Source of the DNA: an uncultured Kiloniellaceae bacterium
GTDB lineage: Bacteria; Pseudomonadota; Alphaproteobacteria; Kiloniellales; Kiloniellaceae
Assembly (NCBI GenBank): GCA_947500035.1
Contig: CANMQP010000010.1
Location: forward strand, 62,001 to 126,000
Reading direction: 5' to 3'
DNA length: 64,000 bases
Notes under the pieces: model-generated
The model's input: only the letters and a program-made list of their open reading frames with translations
Database searches by the model: none
What the model was told of the DNA's origin: nothing
In this document: one piece after another, positions 19,259 to 29,659 of the stretch
How positions within the stretch are numbered: position 1 is the stretch's first letter
Layout of the letters: the number at the start of each line of letters is the position of its first letter
Position numbers and translations under genes: made by a program

Positions 19259-22200
19259 ATGTCGGGCAAAAGCACTTCGGATCAGGTCGAGCAGGCGGGT
19301 GAGTGGCAGTTCTGGATCGATCGTGGCGGCACCTTTACCGATATCGTAGCGCGCCGCCCCGGCGGGGAGTTGGTCACTCACAAACTGCTTTCAGAAAACC
19401 CGGAGCAATACAAAGACGCGGCAATCCAGGGCATTCGCGATCTGCTCGGGTTGACCATGGACGAGCCGATTCCAACTGCGGCTGTCGAAGCCGTGAAGAT
19501 GGGAACGACGGTTGCCACCAACGCACTGCTCGAGCGCAAGGGTGAACAGACCCTCCTGGTGGTGACCGAGGGCTTCCGGGACGCGCTGCTGATTGCCTAC
19601 CAGAACCGCCCGAACATCTTTGCCCGCAAAATCGTTCGTCCGGAACAGCTCTATAGACAGGTCGTCGAGATCGACGAGCGCATGAGCGCCGAGGGCGAGG
19701 TCTTGAAGCCATTGAATGAGGAGCGGGCGCGGGCAGATCTGCAAGCGGCCTTCGATGCCGGTTTCCGTTCGGTCGCGATCGTTCTCATGCACGGCTATCG
19801 CTATCACGACCATGAACGGCGCATCGCCGATCTCGCTAAGGATATCGGCTTTCCTCAGGTCTCGGTCAGCTATGAGGTGTCGCCGCTGATGAAGCTGGTC
19901 TCGCGCGGCGATACCACCGTGGTCGATGCTTACCTCTCGCCGATCCTGCGGCGTTACGTCGATCAGGTGGCCGGTCAGCTTGGCGATGCCCGCCTGATGT
20001 TTATGCAGTCCAACGGCGGACTGACCGATGCGAAGCTCTTCCAGGGCAAGGACTCCATCCTCTCGGGCCCCGCAGGCGGCATCGTCGGTGCGGTACAGAC
20101 CGCCGCGATGGGGGGGCTGGACAAGATTATCACCTTCGATATGGGCGGCACCTCGACCGACGTTGCGCATTACAACGGCGAATACGAGCGTGCATTCGAA
20201 ACCCAGGTTGCCGGCGTGCGTATGCGCGCACCCATGATGCAGATTCATACCGTTGCCGCGGGCGGCGGCTCGATCCTGCATTTTGATGGCGCGCGCTATC
20301 GTGTCGGTCCCGATTCCGCCGGCGCCAATCCGGGTCCGGCCTGCTACCGCCGGGGTGGCCCGCTGGCGGTGACCGACTGTAACGTCATGCTTGGCCGGGT
20401 GGTTCCCGAGTTTTTCCCCAAGGTTTTCGGACCAGATGCCGATCAGCCTCTCGATGCGGAAGCCGTGCGCGAGAAGTTTTCGGCCCTTGCGGACGAAATA
20501 CACAAAGCGACGGGAGATCAGCGCAGTCCTGAGGACGTGGCCGAAGGTTTCCGCCGGATTGCGATCGAAAACATGGCTAACGCTATCAAGGAGATCTCGA
20601 CCCAGCGCGGATATGACGTCACCGAGTATACCCTCTGCAGCTTCGGCGGGGCCGGTGGGCAGCACGCCTGTGAAATGGCCGACACCCTTGGAATGACTAA
20701 GATCTTCCTGCATCCCTTCGCCGGCGTGCTCTCCGCCTATGGCATGGGTCTCGCCGATCTGCGGGCCTTGCGGGAGCAAGCCGTCGAGGGCGGGCTCGAC
20801 GATGCGATCGTTAGTCAGGTTTCGGGCGTTCTCGACGATCTTGCGGCCGATGCCGTGGAAGAGCTGCGCGCCCAGGGCATTGGTGAGGAGCGTATTCATG
20901 TTCTGCGCAAGGTGCACCTGCGCTATGCCGGAACGGATTCCGCGCTGGTCGTCGATTTTGGCGACCGCGCCAAAATCATCGAGGGTTTCGAGCAGGCGCA
21001 TCGTCAGCGCTACGGCTTCGTGACCGACAAGGATCACATTGTCGAGGCGGTCTCGGTGGAAGCGGTCGGCACCACCGACAGCATTGAGGACAAGCACCTG
21101 GAGAAGCCGGCGCGGTCCGAGAAACCGAAAGCCACGGCCCAGGTTGAGATCTACGCAAACGGATCCTGGCACGATGCGCCGGTCTATGAACGTGAAGCCC
21201 TGCAGGCCGGCGATCTGGTCGATGGTCCGGCCATCGTGATCGAACCGACTTCCACGACAGTGGTTGAGCCGGGCTGGCAGGCACGCTTGAGCGACCGCGA
21301 CCACCTGGTTCTGGATCGGGTGATCCCCCTGGAACGCACGGTTGCCGTCGGCACCGAAGTCGACCCGGTCATGCTGGAGATCTTCAACAACCTCTTCATG
21401 TCGATCGCCGAACAGATGGGATCGACGCTGGAAAACACCTCTTACTCGGTGAATATCAAGGAACGCCTGGATTTCTCTTGTGCGGTTTTCGATCCGGAGG
21501 GCAACCTCGTCGCCAACGCGCCCCACATGCCCGTACATCTTGGCTCCATGAGCGATTCGATCCGCACGATTATCCGCGAGCGTTCCGATGTCATTTCACC
21601 CGGCGATGTCTATGTCCTGAATGCGCCTTATAACGGCGGAACGCATTTGCCGGATATCACCGTCATCACGCCGGTGTTCGATCCAAGCGGTTCGCGCATT
21701 CTCTTCTTTGCCGCCAGCCGCGGGCATCACGCGGACATCGGCGGTATCTCGCCGGGTTCCATGCCGCCGCAAAGCCGGACGGTTGACGAAGAAGGGGTCT
21801 TGATCGACAACTTCCTCCTGGTCGAGAAGGGCCGGTTCCGGGAGAAGGAAACCCGGGAACTTCTGGCGTCAGGGACCTATCCGGCACGAAACCCTGAACA
21901 GAATATCGCAGACCTGAAAGCTCAGATCGCAGCCAACGAGAAGGGCGTTCAGGAGCTGCAGCGGATGGTCGATCACTTCAGCCTGGAGGTCGTCCATGCC
22001 TACATGGGGCATGTTCAGGATAATGCCGAGGAACAGGTTCGACGTGTTCTGGATAAACTGGCCGATGGCAGCTTCACCTATGAGATGGACCAGGGCGCCA
22101 AAATCAGCGTGAGCATCCGGATCGACAAGGAAGCGCGGCGTGCGGCGGTCGATTTCGAGGGAACATCGGCGCAGCTCGACAGTAACTTCAATGCGCCTTC

Positions 22201-22894
22201 ATCGGTCTGCAGAGCCGCCGTTCTCTATGTTTTCCGCACTCTCGTCGACGATGAGATCCCCATGAACGAGGGCTGCCTGAAACCGCTCGACATTCACATC
22301 CCAGAGGGCTCCATGCTGAAACCGCAGTATCCTGCGGCGGTGGTTGCCGGGAACGTGGAGACCAGTCAGGCCATTACGGACACGCTTTATGGCGCACTCG
22401 GCGTGATGTCGGCGTCGCAGGGCACCATGAACAACTTTACCTTCGGCAATGACAAGTATCAGTACTACGAGACGATTTGCGGCGGCTCGGGGGCGGGACC
22501 GGATTTTGACGGGACCGACGTTATCCATACGCATATGACCAACTCTCGTCTCACCGACCCCGAGATTCTGGAATGGCGCTTTCCTGTTCTGCTTGAGAGT
22601 TTCGGCGTTCGGCCCGGGACCGGCGGTAAGGGCCGGCATCGCGGTGGCGACGGATCACGCCGCGAAATCCGGTTCCGCGAAGCCATGAATGCGGCCGTTC
22701 TCGCCGGTCACCGCCGAATACCGCCTTTCGGTCTCGAGGGCGGAGAGCCCGGTGCATTGGGCAGGAACTGGGTCGTGCGTGCAGACGGAACCGAGGTGCC
22801 CTTGTCCGGGACGGATTCGATCGATATGGAGCCCGGCGACCGCTTTGTGATCGAAACGCCCGGTGGCGGCGGTTATGGCAGTGGCAAGGCGTGA
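19259..22894 (+). CDS. 5-oxoprolinase (ATP-hydrolysing), fused HyuA-HyuB type
   Basis: This cytoplasmic enzyme family opens 5-oxo-L-proline to glutamate, using ATP. The 1211-residue product joins a HyuA-like half (N-terminal [10 protein letters not shown], actin-like loops [28 protein letters not shown] and [17 protein letters not shown]) to a HyuB-like half from about residue 700 ([39 protein letters not shown], and a Gly-rich C-terminus). Length matches eukaryotic-type oxoprolinases. Hydantoinase or N-methylhydantoinase activity cannot be excluded. I chose ATG 19259, the start of MSGKSTSDQ, because the promoter minus 10 ends at 19223 and the earlier ATG at 19226 would lie almost at the transcription start. 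Confidence 0.88.
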   Translation: MSGKSTSDQVEQAGEWQFWIDRGGTFTDIVARRPGGELVTHKLLSENPEQYKDAAIQGIRDLLGLTMDEPIPTAAVEAVKMGTTVATNALLERKGEQTLLVVTEGFRDALLIAYQNRPNIFARKIVRPEQLYRQVVEIDERMSAEGEVLKPLNEERARADLQAAFDAGFRSVAIVLMHGYRYHDHERRIADLAKDIGFPQVSVSYEVSPLMKLVSRGDTTVVDAYLSPILRRYVDQVAGQLGDARLMFMQSNGGLTDAKLFQGKDSILSGPAGGIVGAVQTAAMGGLDKIITFDMGGTSTDVAHYNGEYERAFETQVAGVRMRAPMMQIHTVAAGGGSILHFDGARYRVGPDSAGANPGPACYRRGGPLAVTDCNVMLGRVVPEFFPKVFGPDADQPLDAEAVREKFSALADEIHKATGDQRSPEDVAEGFRRIAIENMANAIKEISTQRGYDVTEYTLCSFGGAGGQHACEMADTLGMTKIFLHPFAGVLSAYGMGLADLRALREQAVEGGLDDAIVSQVSGVLDDLAADAVEELRAQGIGEERIHVLRKVHLRYAGTDSALVVDFGDRAKIIEGFEQAHRQRYGFVTDKDHIVEAVSVEAVGTTDSIEDKHLEKPARSEKPKATAQVEIYANGSWHDAPVYEREALQAGDLVDGPAIVIEPTSTTVVEPGWQARLSDRDHLVLDRVIPLERTVAVGTEVDPVMLEIFNNLFMSIAEQMGSTLENTSYSVNIKERLDFSCAVFDPEGNLVANAPHMPVHLGSMSDSIRTIIRERSDVISPGDVYVLNAPYNGGTHLPDITVITPVFDPSGSRILFFAASRGHHADIGGISPGSMPPQSRTVDEEGVLIDNFLLVEKGRFREKETRELLASGTYPARNPEQNIADLKAQIAANEKGVQELQRMVDHFSLEVVHAYMGHVQDNAEEQVRRVLDKLADGSFTYEMDQGAKISVSIRIDKEARRAAVDFEGTSAQLDSNFNAPSSVCRAAVLYVFRTLVDDEIPMNEGCLKPLDIHIPEGSMLKPQYPAAVVAGNVETSQAITDTLYGALGVMSASQGTMNNFTFGNDKYQYYETICGGSGAGPDFDGTDVIHTHMTNSRLTDPEILEWRFPVLLESFGVRPGTGGKGRHRGGDGSRREIRFREAMNAAVLAGHRRIPPFGLEGGEPGALGRNWVVRADGTEVPLSGTDSIDMEPGDRFVIETPGGGGYGSGKA

Positions 22895-22930
22895 TCATCC
22901 TGGTTGGAGGTTTGGGGCAAAGGAGGCACT

Positions 22931-23467
22931 ATGACTGAGGAAACGACCAAGCGGCGCAGCATCGTTTCATCATCTCATCTGGTTTCGGATGAGGCTTCAG
23001 AACTCAGCGAATTCGAGTTCGGTCTGATCATCGCCTCCAATGCCTTCAACCGTTGGATTGTGCGCTGCATGAGTGCGGCCGGTTACAGCGACCTGAACAC
23101 TCTTGATATTGAGGTGCTGCATTCGGTCAACCACCGAACGCGGGAGAAGAAGCTGGCGGATCTTTGCTTCATTCTCAATGTCGAGGATACGCACACGGTC
23201 TCCTACGCTTTGAAAAAACTCGTCCGGTTGAACCTTGTGGCCGGGACACGCAGCGGTAAAGAAATCTCCTACAGCGTGACGGACGAGGGGCGTGAAGCCT
23301 GCGAACGCTACCGGCAGATCCGCGAAGACTGCCTGGTGAAGTCCATGGGGGCGTTCGGCAAGGGCAGCGACGGCGAATTCAATCAGCAGATCGGGCAGGT
23401 CGCCGACGTTCTGCGGGCTCTCTCAGGTCTCTATGACCAGGCCGCAAGATCAGCTGCGTCATTGTAG
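22931..23467 (+). CDS. MarR-family winged-helix transcriptional regulator
   Basis: The 178-residue product has a winged-helix core. The recognition region is near LADLCFILNVEDTHTVSYALKKL, and the wing is near LVAGTRSGKEISYSVTDEGREAC, which ends like MarR proteins. A perfect AAAGGAGG ribosome site precedes ATG 22931, which is why I prefer it to the in-frame start at 22904. The gene follows the 5-oxoprolinase gene by 36 bases in the same direction, so they are probably one operon. It may control the palindromic promoter at 19194-19223, by analogy with self-regulated MarR operons. Confidence 0.87.
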   Translation: MTEETTKRRSIVSSSHLVSDEASELSEFEFGLIIASNAFNRWIVRCMSAAGYSDLNTLDIEVLHSVNHRTREKKLADLCFILNVEDTHTVSYALKKLVRLNLVAGTRSGKEISYSVTDEGREACERYRQIREDCLVKSMGAFGKGSDGEFNQQIGQVADVLRALSGLYDQAARSAASL

Positions 23468-23728
23468 CGAGATCATGGCCGGTTCCCGCTCTGCTCGCGA
23501 TCCTGATACTGATCTTCTATTAACCATAGAGGTGTATTGATTTCGCTGACTCTTCCAATAATGGCCGCTGATTGTTCGGCAGCGATTGCAGCAATGCCTT
23601 CCTTTCACTATATCTTGCAACGAGTGTCCAGAGCGCGAAACGCCCGCTGAATCAGGTGATTTATGGGCCAATTGCTGCCGAAGGTGTTGGTGCGGGACTG
23701 ATGGCTGTCCCGATTTAAAGGATCGGCC

Positions 23729-26700
23729 TTGAAGAAAATCCTACTTGGTGTTGCCGCGCTTTTCGGGCTCGCGATTGCCGCTGCGTTGATCGGCCCGAGT
23801 TTTGTTGACTGGAACAACTACAAAGGCCAGATCGCTCAGCAGGCTGTCGAGGTTACCGGCCGGGCGGTTCAGATCGATGGCGATGTGAGCCTGCGGATCG
23901 TCCCCGCCCCGGAACTTTCAGCCAAAGGCGTGCGCATGGCCAATGCGGAGCAGGGCTCCGACGCTGATATGGCGACTGTCGAGCAATTGCAGGTTCGGGT
24001 CGCGTTCTGGCCTTTGTTGAAGGGCCAGGTGCAGGTCGAGAGCGTCTCGCTCGTTAAGCCAAAGCTGTTGCTTGAGGTCTATGCGGATGGACGCAACAAT
24101 TGGACCCTGGGGGCACCATCCGCGCAAGCCGGAGAACCAGCTGAAGCGCCCGCAGATCCCCGCACCTCGCAACGAAATAGGGAAGAGCCGGAACCCGGTG
24201 CACCTGCAGATGCCGAAGACAGCCTCCGGATCGACAGCCTGTCGCTACGCGGCGCCACTGTTCTTTACCGGGATGCCACCAGTGGCATCGAAGAAACGCT
24301 CCAAGATCTGGATGCGGATGTTCTTGCGGAGTCACTCAGAGGCCCCTTTTCTCTGAAGGGTACGGGCCGTTTCCGCAGCCATGAGACCGAATTTGAGATT
24401 GCCAGCGGTCGATGGGTGGATACAGGGGCAACCCAACTCAGCGCGAGCCTTGCCCTTCCGACGCAACAAGCCAAGGCACAGTTCTCCGGAACCGTCTCTC
24501 GCCACATTGAGGGGGTTTCCCTGCGCGGCAACAGCAAGCTCTCCGGAGAGAATCTGGCCGAGGTGCTGTTGGCTGGCGGGGTTCTCTCCGAGGTGCCTGA
24601 TGCCCTGGCTAAACCTTTTAGGCTCGAAACCCAGATCGCTGCGGACTCGAAGCGCTTCGCGGCCAGTGAAATTCTTTTGGCGCTTGCCGAAGTTGAAGTC
24701 TCGGGCGATATCGAGCTTGAGCATCGGGTGCCGCGCAAAGCGCGTGTGACGATCAATGCATCGCGTCTCGATCTGGATAGCCTTTTCGAGACTGCGCCTG
24801 GCGCCGAGGATGCTGACACCTCCAACAGCAGCGATGCGACTGCCCAAAGACCTGTATCCACGCCTTCAACCAGCGGGGCGGCCATTCCCCAAACGGCGGG
24901 TTTTGCGATTCCGTCAGATCTCGAGGCCTCCATTCAGATCGTTGTCGACGCCGCGATATACCGTCAGCAGGTTCTGCGCCAGATCCTGCTCAGCGCCGAT
25001 GTCACCGATGGTCGGCTGGTGATTGGAGAAGCCGCGGCCCTCCTGCCGGGCGGCTCAGATATTGCTTTGACCGGCATGATCTCAACGCCTGAAGGGGTGC
25101 CCAATTTTGACGGGCGTCTTGATGCCGCCGCGGACAATCTGCGCGGCGTTCTCCAATGGGTGGGGGTCGATGTCGGCGCTGTGCCGGCAGACCGGCTGCG
25201 GAAAACGACCTTCAGCAGCCGTGTGACGGCTACGCCGAATCTGGTCACCGTCAGCGACATGGACCTGTTGGTTGACGTGACGCGGATTAATGGCGGGATC
25301 AGCGTTGCCGTCAGAGAACGCCCTGGATTCGGCATTGGCCTTGCGGTCGACCGGTTGGACCTTGATGCCTATCTGCCCCTACCTGAGGATACGGCGACAC
25401 CCGGCCAGGCAACTGGCGCGGGACAGCCGGGAGGCGATCCCCAAGCAACCGAGAATGACATGGCGGGGAATGGCGGTTCCGCCGATGTTAATGAACCCGG
25501 GCCCGATTTCTCATTCCTCGATCGTTTCGATGCCAATCTGGACCTTCGGGTCAATAGCTTGAGTTATAATGGCGCATCGGCCAGGAACCTGCATCTGGAT
25601 GGTACTCTGCAGACGGCGTCTCTGGTTGTTCGAAGCCTCACTGTCGCCGACGTTTCGGGAGCTGGCCTTCAAGCGGCTGGCCGGATCGACGATCTGACCG
25701 GCGAGCCGGCTGTCGATGGGCGGTTCACGGTAAAGGTCGATGATCCTTCGCGTCTCGAGCCCCTCTTCGGCAAAACCGCCCGCGATCTGGAGAGGTTTGG
25801 TGCTTTCGATCTTGAGGCGACGTTGGCGGGAAGCCTGCAGGATCTGTCGGTCGACGGAAGTATCGCGGCGCAGGGCGGGCAGGTGGCAGTTGCCGGCCAG
25901 CTGCGTTCGATCGCCGTGAATCCCGCTTATGATCTGTCGCTTGACGCAAAGCACCCGGATTTCAATGGGTTATTGCGCGTCTTGGCGCCAGATGCGGAGT
26001 TCAGCGCTGGTCCGGGTGCTTTTGCGCTGACCGGTCAGCTCGCCGGTTCACAGTCGGCAATGAGCCTCAGCAGATTGAAGATCCGTGCAGGAGCCCTGAC
26101 TGCCGAAGGACAAGTTGGCGCCGATCTCTCGGCAGATGTCCCCCGTGTATCTGTTGATTTAAGCACGGGCGAGATCAAAACGCGCGACCTCAAATCCAGC
26201 GATAAGAAGCAAAGTTCGAGGAAAACCGCATCATCCGGGACGAGGGCCGCAAACCCAAGCCGCACAGGCGGCGGGGCGACGGCCGATCTTTCCGCCGTCC
26301 ACCGCCGCTGGTCGCGCGATCCGATCGATCTTTCAGGGCTTGGGAACGTGGATGGCGATATCGCCATCCGCTCCAAGGCGATCATCGTCGATGACCTTCG
26401 CCTTGATGACACAAGCCTTGAGGCAAGCCTGGAAAATGGGGTGCTTTCCGTAAAACGTTTCGACGCAGGTCTTTACGGTGGCAGGCTGCGGGCCAGCGGA
26501 ACCGTCGACGGGCGGCGAGGCACAGCCCTGGTTATGAAGCTCGATGCCACAGGGCTGAATGCGGGCCGGATCGTTCGGGATCTGGCCGACTCCGACCGCA
26601 TTTCGGGGACGTTGGATCTATCGGCCGCACTTGAGACGAATGGTGCAAGCGAGGCCGCCCTGGTGCGTTCTCTAACCGGCAGTGGTCAACTCGGTGGTCA

Positions 26701-27172
26701 GATGACGGCCAGGGTGAAGGCGGAAGAGCAGCTCGGGAACGTTGTTCTCGGTATTCTCGGGACAAAGGTCAAGGAGATCAGGGGCGTAAGCGACGCCACC
26801 ACAGCCCTCTTCAGCGCTTTCGCCGGCGCACCGGCTAAACTGAGCGGGACTTTTAACGTCCAACAAGGTGTGGTGGAGACGGCCGATACCAGGATCGACG
26901 GCCGTGATGCCTCGATCTTTACGGCGGGCAAGGCGGATCTGCCCGCGTGGCTTCTGAACTCACGGAGTGACCTCTTTCGAAGCGGCGATGCCAATCAGGT
27001 GGACCCCTATGTGATTGCCGAGGCCAATGGCGTGCTCGACGCGCCCAACGTCAAGGTCAGGGGCGAGGCCTTCAAGCGGAAGAAATCGGGAAGTTCCGGA
27101 AGTTCCTCGTCTCCACAGAAGATCGAGCCCGAAGAGGCGATCCGTGGACTGCTTAAGGACCTGGTGCGCTAA
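23729..27172 (+). CDS. AsmA-family outer-membrane biogenesis / lipid-transport-like protein
   Basis: The 1147-residue product starts at a TTG codon, with AAGGA 7 bases upstream, and has one N-terminal membrane helix (about 4-24). It then reads SFVDWNNYKGQIAQQAVEVTGR, the typical AsmA start. The rest is a long periplasmic region rich in beta-strand repeats, with a C-terminal AsmA_2-type region (GGRLRASGTVDGRRGTALV, LTGSGQLGGQMTARVKAEEQ). Low-complexity Ala/Pro/Ser linkers lie at about 125-155, 345-390 and 810-860. AsmA-like proteins (TamB, YhdP, AsmA) bridge the periplasm and are implicated in phospholipid transport to the outer membrane. The substrate here is not shown. Confidence 0.88.
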   Translation: MKKILLGVAALFGLAIAAALIGPSFVDWNNYKGQIAQQAVEVTGRAVQIDGDVSLRIVPAPELSAKGVRMANAEQGSDADMATVEQLQVRVAFWPLLKGQVQVESVSLVKPKLLLEVYADGRNNWTLGAPSAQAGEPAEAPADPRTSQRNREEPEPGAPADAEDSLRIDSLSLRGATVLYRDATSGIEETLQDLDADVLAESLRGPFSLKGTGRFRSHETEFEIASGRWVDTGATQLSASLALPTQQAKAQFSGTVSRHIEGVSLRGNSKLSGENLAEVLLAGGVLSEVPDALAKPFRLETQIAADSKRFAASEILLALAEVEVSGDIELEHRVPRKARVTINASRLDLDSLFETAPGAEDADTSNSSDATAQRPVSTPSTSGAAIPQTAGFAIPSDLEASIQIVVDAAIYRQQVLRQILLSADVTDGRLVIGEAAALLPGGSDIALTGMISTPEGVPNFDGRLDAAADNLRGVLQWVGVDVGAVPADRLRKTTFSSRVTATPNLVTVSDMDLLVDVTRINGGISVAVRERPGFGIGLAVDRLDLDAYLPLPEDTATPGQATGAGQPGGDPQATENDMAGNGGSADVNEPGPDFSFLDRFDANLDLRVNSLSYNGASARNLHLDGTLQTASLVVRSLTVADVSGAGLQAAGRIDDLTGEPAVDGRFTVKVDDPSRLEPLFGKTARDLERFGAFDLEATLAGSLQDLSVDGSIAAQGGQVAVAGQLRSIAVNPAYDLSLDAKHPDFNGLLRVLAPDAEFSAGPGAFALTGQLAGSQSAMSLSRLKIRAGALTAEGQVGADLSADVPRVSVDLSTGEIKTRDLKSSDKKQSSRKTASSGTRAANPSRTGGGATADLSAVHRRWSRDPIDLSGLGNVDGDIAIRSKAIIVDDLRLDDTSLEASLENGVLSVKRFDAGLYGGRLRASGTVDGRRGTALVMKLDATGLNAGRIVRDLADSDRISGTLDLSAALETNGASEAALVRSLTGSGQLGGQMTARVKAEEQLGNVVLGILGTKVKEIRGVSDATTALFSAFAGAPAKLSGTFNVQQGVVETADTRIDGRDASIFTAGKADLPAWLLNSRSDLFRSGDANQVDPYVIAEANGVLDAPNVKVRGEAFKRKKSGSSGSSSSPQKIEPEEAIRGLLKDLVR

Positions 27173-27186
27173 CCAGCAGATTTGTC

Positions 27187-27414
27187 TTATTTGCTGTCGG
27201 GCTGTCGCATGAGCGCCTGTTTGAGGAGATAGGTCCTTACGGCGCTGGAGAGATTGCCGGTTCGGGTTTCGTCGATTTGCTCGATCAGCGCGTTGATCGA
27301 CATTTGCCGTTCGCTGGCCATGGTTTTCAACACCGACCAGAAGGCGTCTTCCAGGCTGAGGCTGGTGCGGTGGCCGGCGATCACAACCGACCGCTTTTTC
27401 AGTTCCTGTCCCAT
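27187..27414 (-). CDS. Ribbon-helix-helix domain protein
   Basis: The 75-residue product contains KRSVVIAGHRTSLSLEDAFWSVLKTMA followed by MSINALIEQID, the pattern of the RHH_4 family of small DNA-binding-like proteins that is common in Alphaproteobacteria. It starts only three bases after the fumC stop, so it is probably co-transcribed with fumC. Its target is unknown. It ends 14 bases from the end of the convergent AsmA gene. Confidence 0.8.
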   Translation of the reverse strand: MGQELKKRSVVIAGHRTSLSLEDAFWSVLKTMASERQMSINALIEQIDETRTGNLSSAVRTYLLKQALMRQPDSK

Positions 27415-27417
27415 CTC

Positions 27418-28830
27418 TCAAGTCCGCGGTTTCGGGGTAATCATCTCTTCGGGCTTGACCAGTCGATCAAAGTCCGCAGCGCTGAGAAGGTCAAGTGCAA
27501 CGGCAGCCTTTTTGAGTGTGGTGTTCTCGGCGTAAGCCTTCTTTGCGACCCTGGCGGCATTATCGTATCCGATGTGCGGGTTGAGCGCTGTGACCAGCAT
27601 CAGTGACTGCTGCATCAGTGTTGCAATCCGCTCCTCGTTCGCTTCCAAGCCTTCAATACAGTTGCTCCGGAAGCTTTCGCAGGCATCGCCGATCAGTTTC
27701 GCCGATTGCAGCAGGTTATAAATCAGCACGGGTTTGAAAACGTTGAGCTCGAAGTGGCCGTTCGAGCCGGCCACAGTAATTGCGACGTGATTGCCCATGA
27801 CCTGCGCACAGACCATGGTCATGGCCTCCGCCTGGGTCGGGTTGACTTTGCCCGGCATAATCGATGAGCCGGGCTCGTTCGCGGGCAGCAGCAGTTCCCC
27901 CAGTCCGCAGCGCGGGCCGGATCCCAGCATGCGAATGTCGTGGGCGATCTTCATCAAAGACGCAGCCAAAACGTTCAGGGCACCGGATGTTTCGACAATG
28001 GCATCGTGGGCGGCGAGAGCCTCAAACTTGTTTTCAGCCGAGGTAAAGGGCAAAGCAGTGATGCCGGCGACTTCCCGCGCGAATGCTTCGGCAAAGCCTT
28101 CGACGGCATTCAGGCCTGTTCCTACGGCGGTTCCACCCTGAGCAAGTTGCCCGAGCCGGGGCAGGCAGCTCTTGATGCGTTCGATGCCGTACTCGATCTG
28201 CTTGGCATATCCCGAAAACTCCTGCCCCAGGGTCAGAGGTGTTGCATCCATCAGATGGGTCCGGCCGATCTTAACGATCTTTTCGAAGGCCGTTGCTTTC
28301 TGGATGAGAGCAGTCTTTAAACCTTCAAGAGCGGGCAGGGTCTCGCCGGTAATCTGTTGGAGGCCGGCAATCGACATGGCGGTTGGGAAGCTGTCGTTGG
28401 AGGATTGGCCCAGGTTGCAGTGGTCGTTCGGGTGAACCGGTGACTTTCCGCCACGATTGCCTGACAGAATTTCGTTTGCTCGCCCCGCGATCACCTCGTT
28501 TGCATTCATATTGCTTTGGGTGCCCGAACCGGTTTGCCAAACAACCAAAGGGAAATGATCCAGTAATTTGCCCGCCGCAACCTCTTCGGCCGCGGCGCAG
28601 ATAGCGGCGCCCAACTCCCGGTCCAGTAAACCGAGGTCCATATTGGTCCGGGCAGCGGCAAGCTTTTGTATGCCCAGAGCTTTGACCATTGCCGGAGGCA
28701 TCTTTTCGCCGCCGATTTTAAAGTTCTGCAGAGAGCGTTGCGTTTGTGCACCCCAGTAACGATCGGCGGGGACCGATATCTCGCCCATCGAATCGCTTTC
28801 GATCCGGGTTGCACTTTCCGAGCTTACCAT
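27418..28830 (-). CDS. fumC: Fumarate hydratase, class II
   Basis: FumC is the iron-independent fumarase of the citric acid cycle and interconverts fumarate and malate in the cytoplasm. The 470-residue product starts with [27 protein letters not shown] and carries the fumarase/aspartase signature [13 protein letters not shown] with the catalytic loop serine. [22 protein letters not shown] and [21 protein letters not shown] are also class II segments. Met15 is too far inside to be the start. A small ribbon-helix-helix gene follows three bases downstream. Confidence 0.97.
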   Translation of the reverse strand: MVSSESATRIESDSMGEISVPADRYWGAQTQRSLQNFKIGGEKMPPAMVKALGIQKLAAARTNMDLGLLDRELGAAICAAAEEVAAGKLLDHFPLVVWQTGSGTQSNMNANEVIAGRANEILSGNRGGKSPVHPNDHCNLGQSSNDSFPTAMSIAGLQQITGETLPALEGLKTALIQKATAFEKIVKIGRTHLMDATPLTLGQEFSGYAKQIEYGIERIKSCLPRLGQLAQGGTAVGTGLNAVEGFAEAFAREVAGITALPFTSAENKFEALAAHDAIVETSGALNVLAASLMKIAHDIRMLGSGPRCGLGELLLPANEPGSSIMPGKVNPTQAEAMTMVCAQVMGNHVAITVAGSNGHFELNVFKPVLIYNLLQSAKLIGDACESFRSNCIEGLEANEERIATLMQQSLMLVTALNPHIGYDNAARVAKKAYAENTTLKKAAVALDLLSAADFDRLVKPEEMITPKPRT

Positions 28831-28933
28831 GATGCTGTCCCTTTGCCATTGGCGAACGCACAGGGCCGGGTCCGCCGGAAGAAGACCGAAGTCTATCCTT
28901 GATGGCTACAGCGTCCAGCAGGAAATCGACCCT

Positions 28934-29644
28934 TCAGTCCAATCCGGACTGATCCTGAAACGCCCGCAGCGACCGGGAATGAAAATCGCGGCGGTAGAGT
29001 ACGATCACGACCCAGGTGCAGGTGATGATAAAGACCGCGGAATGGAGCAGCCACCCCAACGTGGCCAAGCCGAAGAAATAAGCCCGCAGGCCGCGTTGGA
29101 AATGCTGGCTGGCCAGATCAATGATCTTTGCAGCCTTTTCCGCCGTGGCCTGGCGTTCCGGATCTTCAGCTGCCGCAAGATCGTTCTTTGGCGTTATGGG
29201 CGTCGCGCCGATCAGGATAGAGCAGTAGTTGAAGAGCCGGACTGACCAGGCGAATTTAAAGAAGCCGTAGACGAAGATCGTTACCAGGATCAGGACCTTG
29301 ACCTCCCAGATCCAGCGGGTCGTCCCGACACTCAGAGGCAGTTCATCGAGTAACGCGGTAACCTGGTCAACGGATCCGAGCACTGCGATCAACCCGCCAA
29401 CCACAAAGATTGAGGTAGACGCAAAAAACACTGCGGCGTTCAGCAGGTTGCCGATGAGCGTGGAGTCGAGGATTCGGTTCTCCCGCTTCAGCATTTCGAA
29501 CATCCACCGCCGCCGGTAGAGGCTCAACGAGTGGTTCATGCCCTTTGCTTTGTGGGGGCCGTACTCAACATAGAAGGCGTAACCGAACCAGCAGAATAGA
29601 AACCAGGCAAAAGAGACATAGTCGAGCGGAGTAAGTTCGGACAC
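28934..29644 (-). CDS. DUF599 domain-containing membrane protein
   Basis: The 236-residue product has about four hydrophobic helices (roughly 9-27, 68-90, 110-132 and 190-215). Between the first two is the segment LYRRRWMFEMLKRENRILDS, which I recognise as the DUF599 signature. Function is unknown; members are predicted inner-membrane proteins. It begins 15 bases after the halogenase-like gene in the same direction, so the two are probably co-transcribed. No catalytic motif is evident. Confidence 0.82.
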   Translation of the reverse strand: MSELTPLDYVSFAWFLFCWFGYAFYVEYGPHKAKGMNHSLSLYRRRWMFEMLKRENRILDSTLIGNLLNAAVFFASTSIFVVGGLIAVLGSVDQVTALLDELPLSVGTTRWIWEVKVLILVTIFVYGFFKFAWSVRLFNYCSILIGATPITPKNDLAAAEDPERQATAEKAAKIIDLASQHFQRGLRAYFFGLATLGWLLHSAVFIITCTWVVIVLYRRDFHSRSLRAFQDQSGLD

Positions 29645-29659
29645 CCAGGTATCGCGCCT

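Noticed and set aside
19391-21538. Long open frame of 715 residues on the minus strand
   Set aside because: It lies wholly opposite the oxoprolinase gene, which has clear family motifs, so it is an antisense by-product of GC-rich codon usage.
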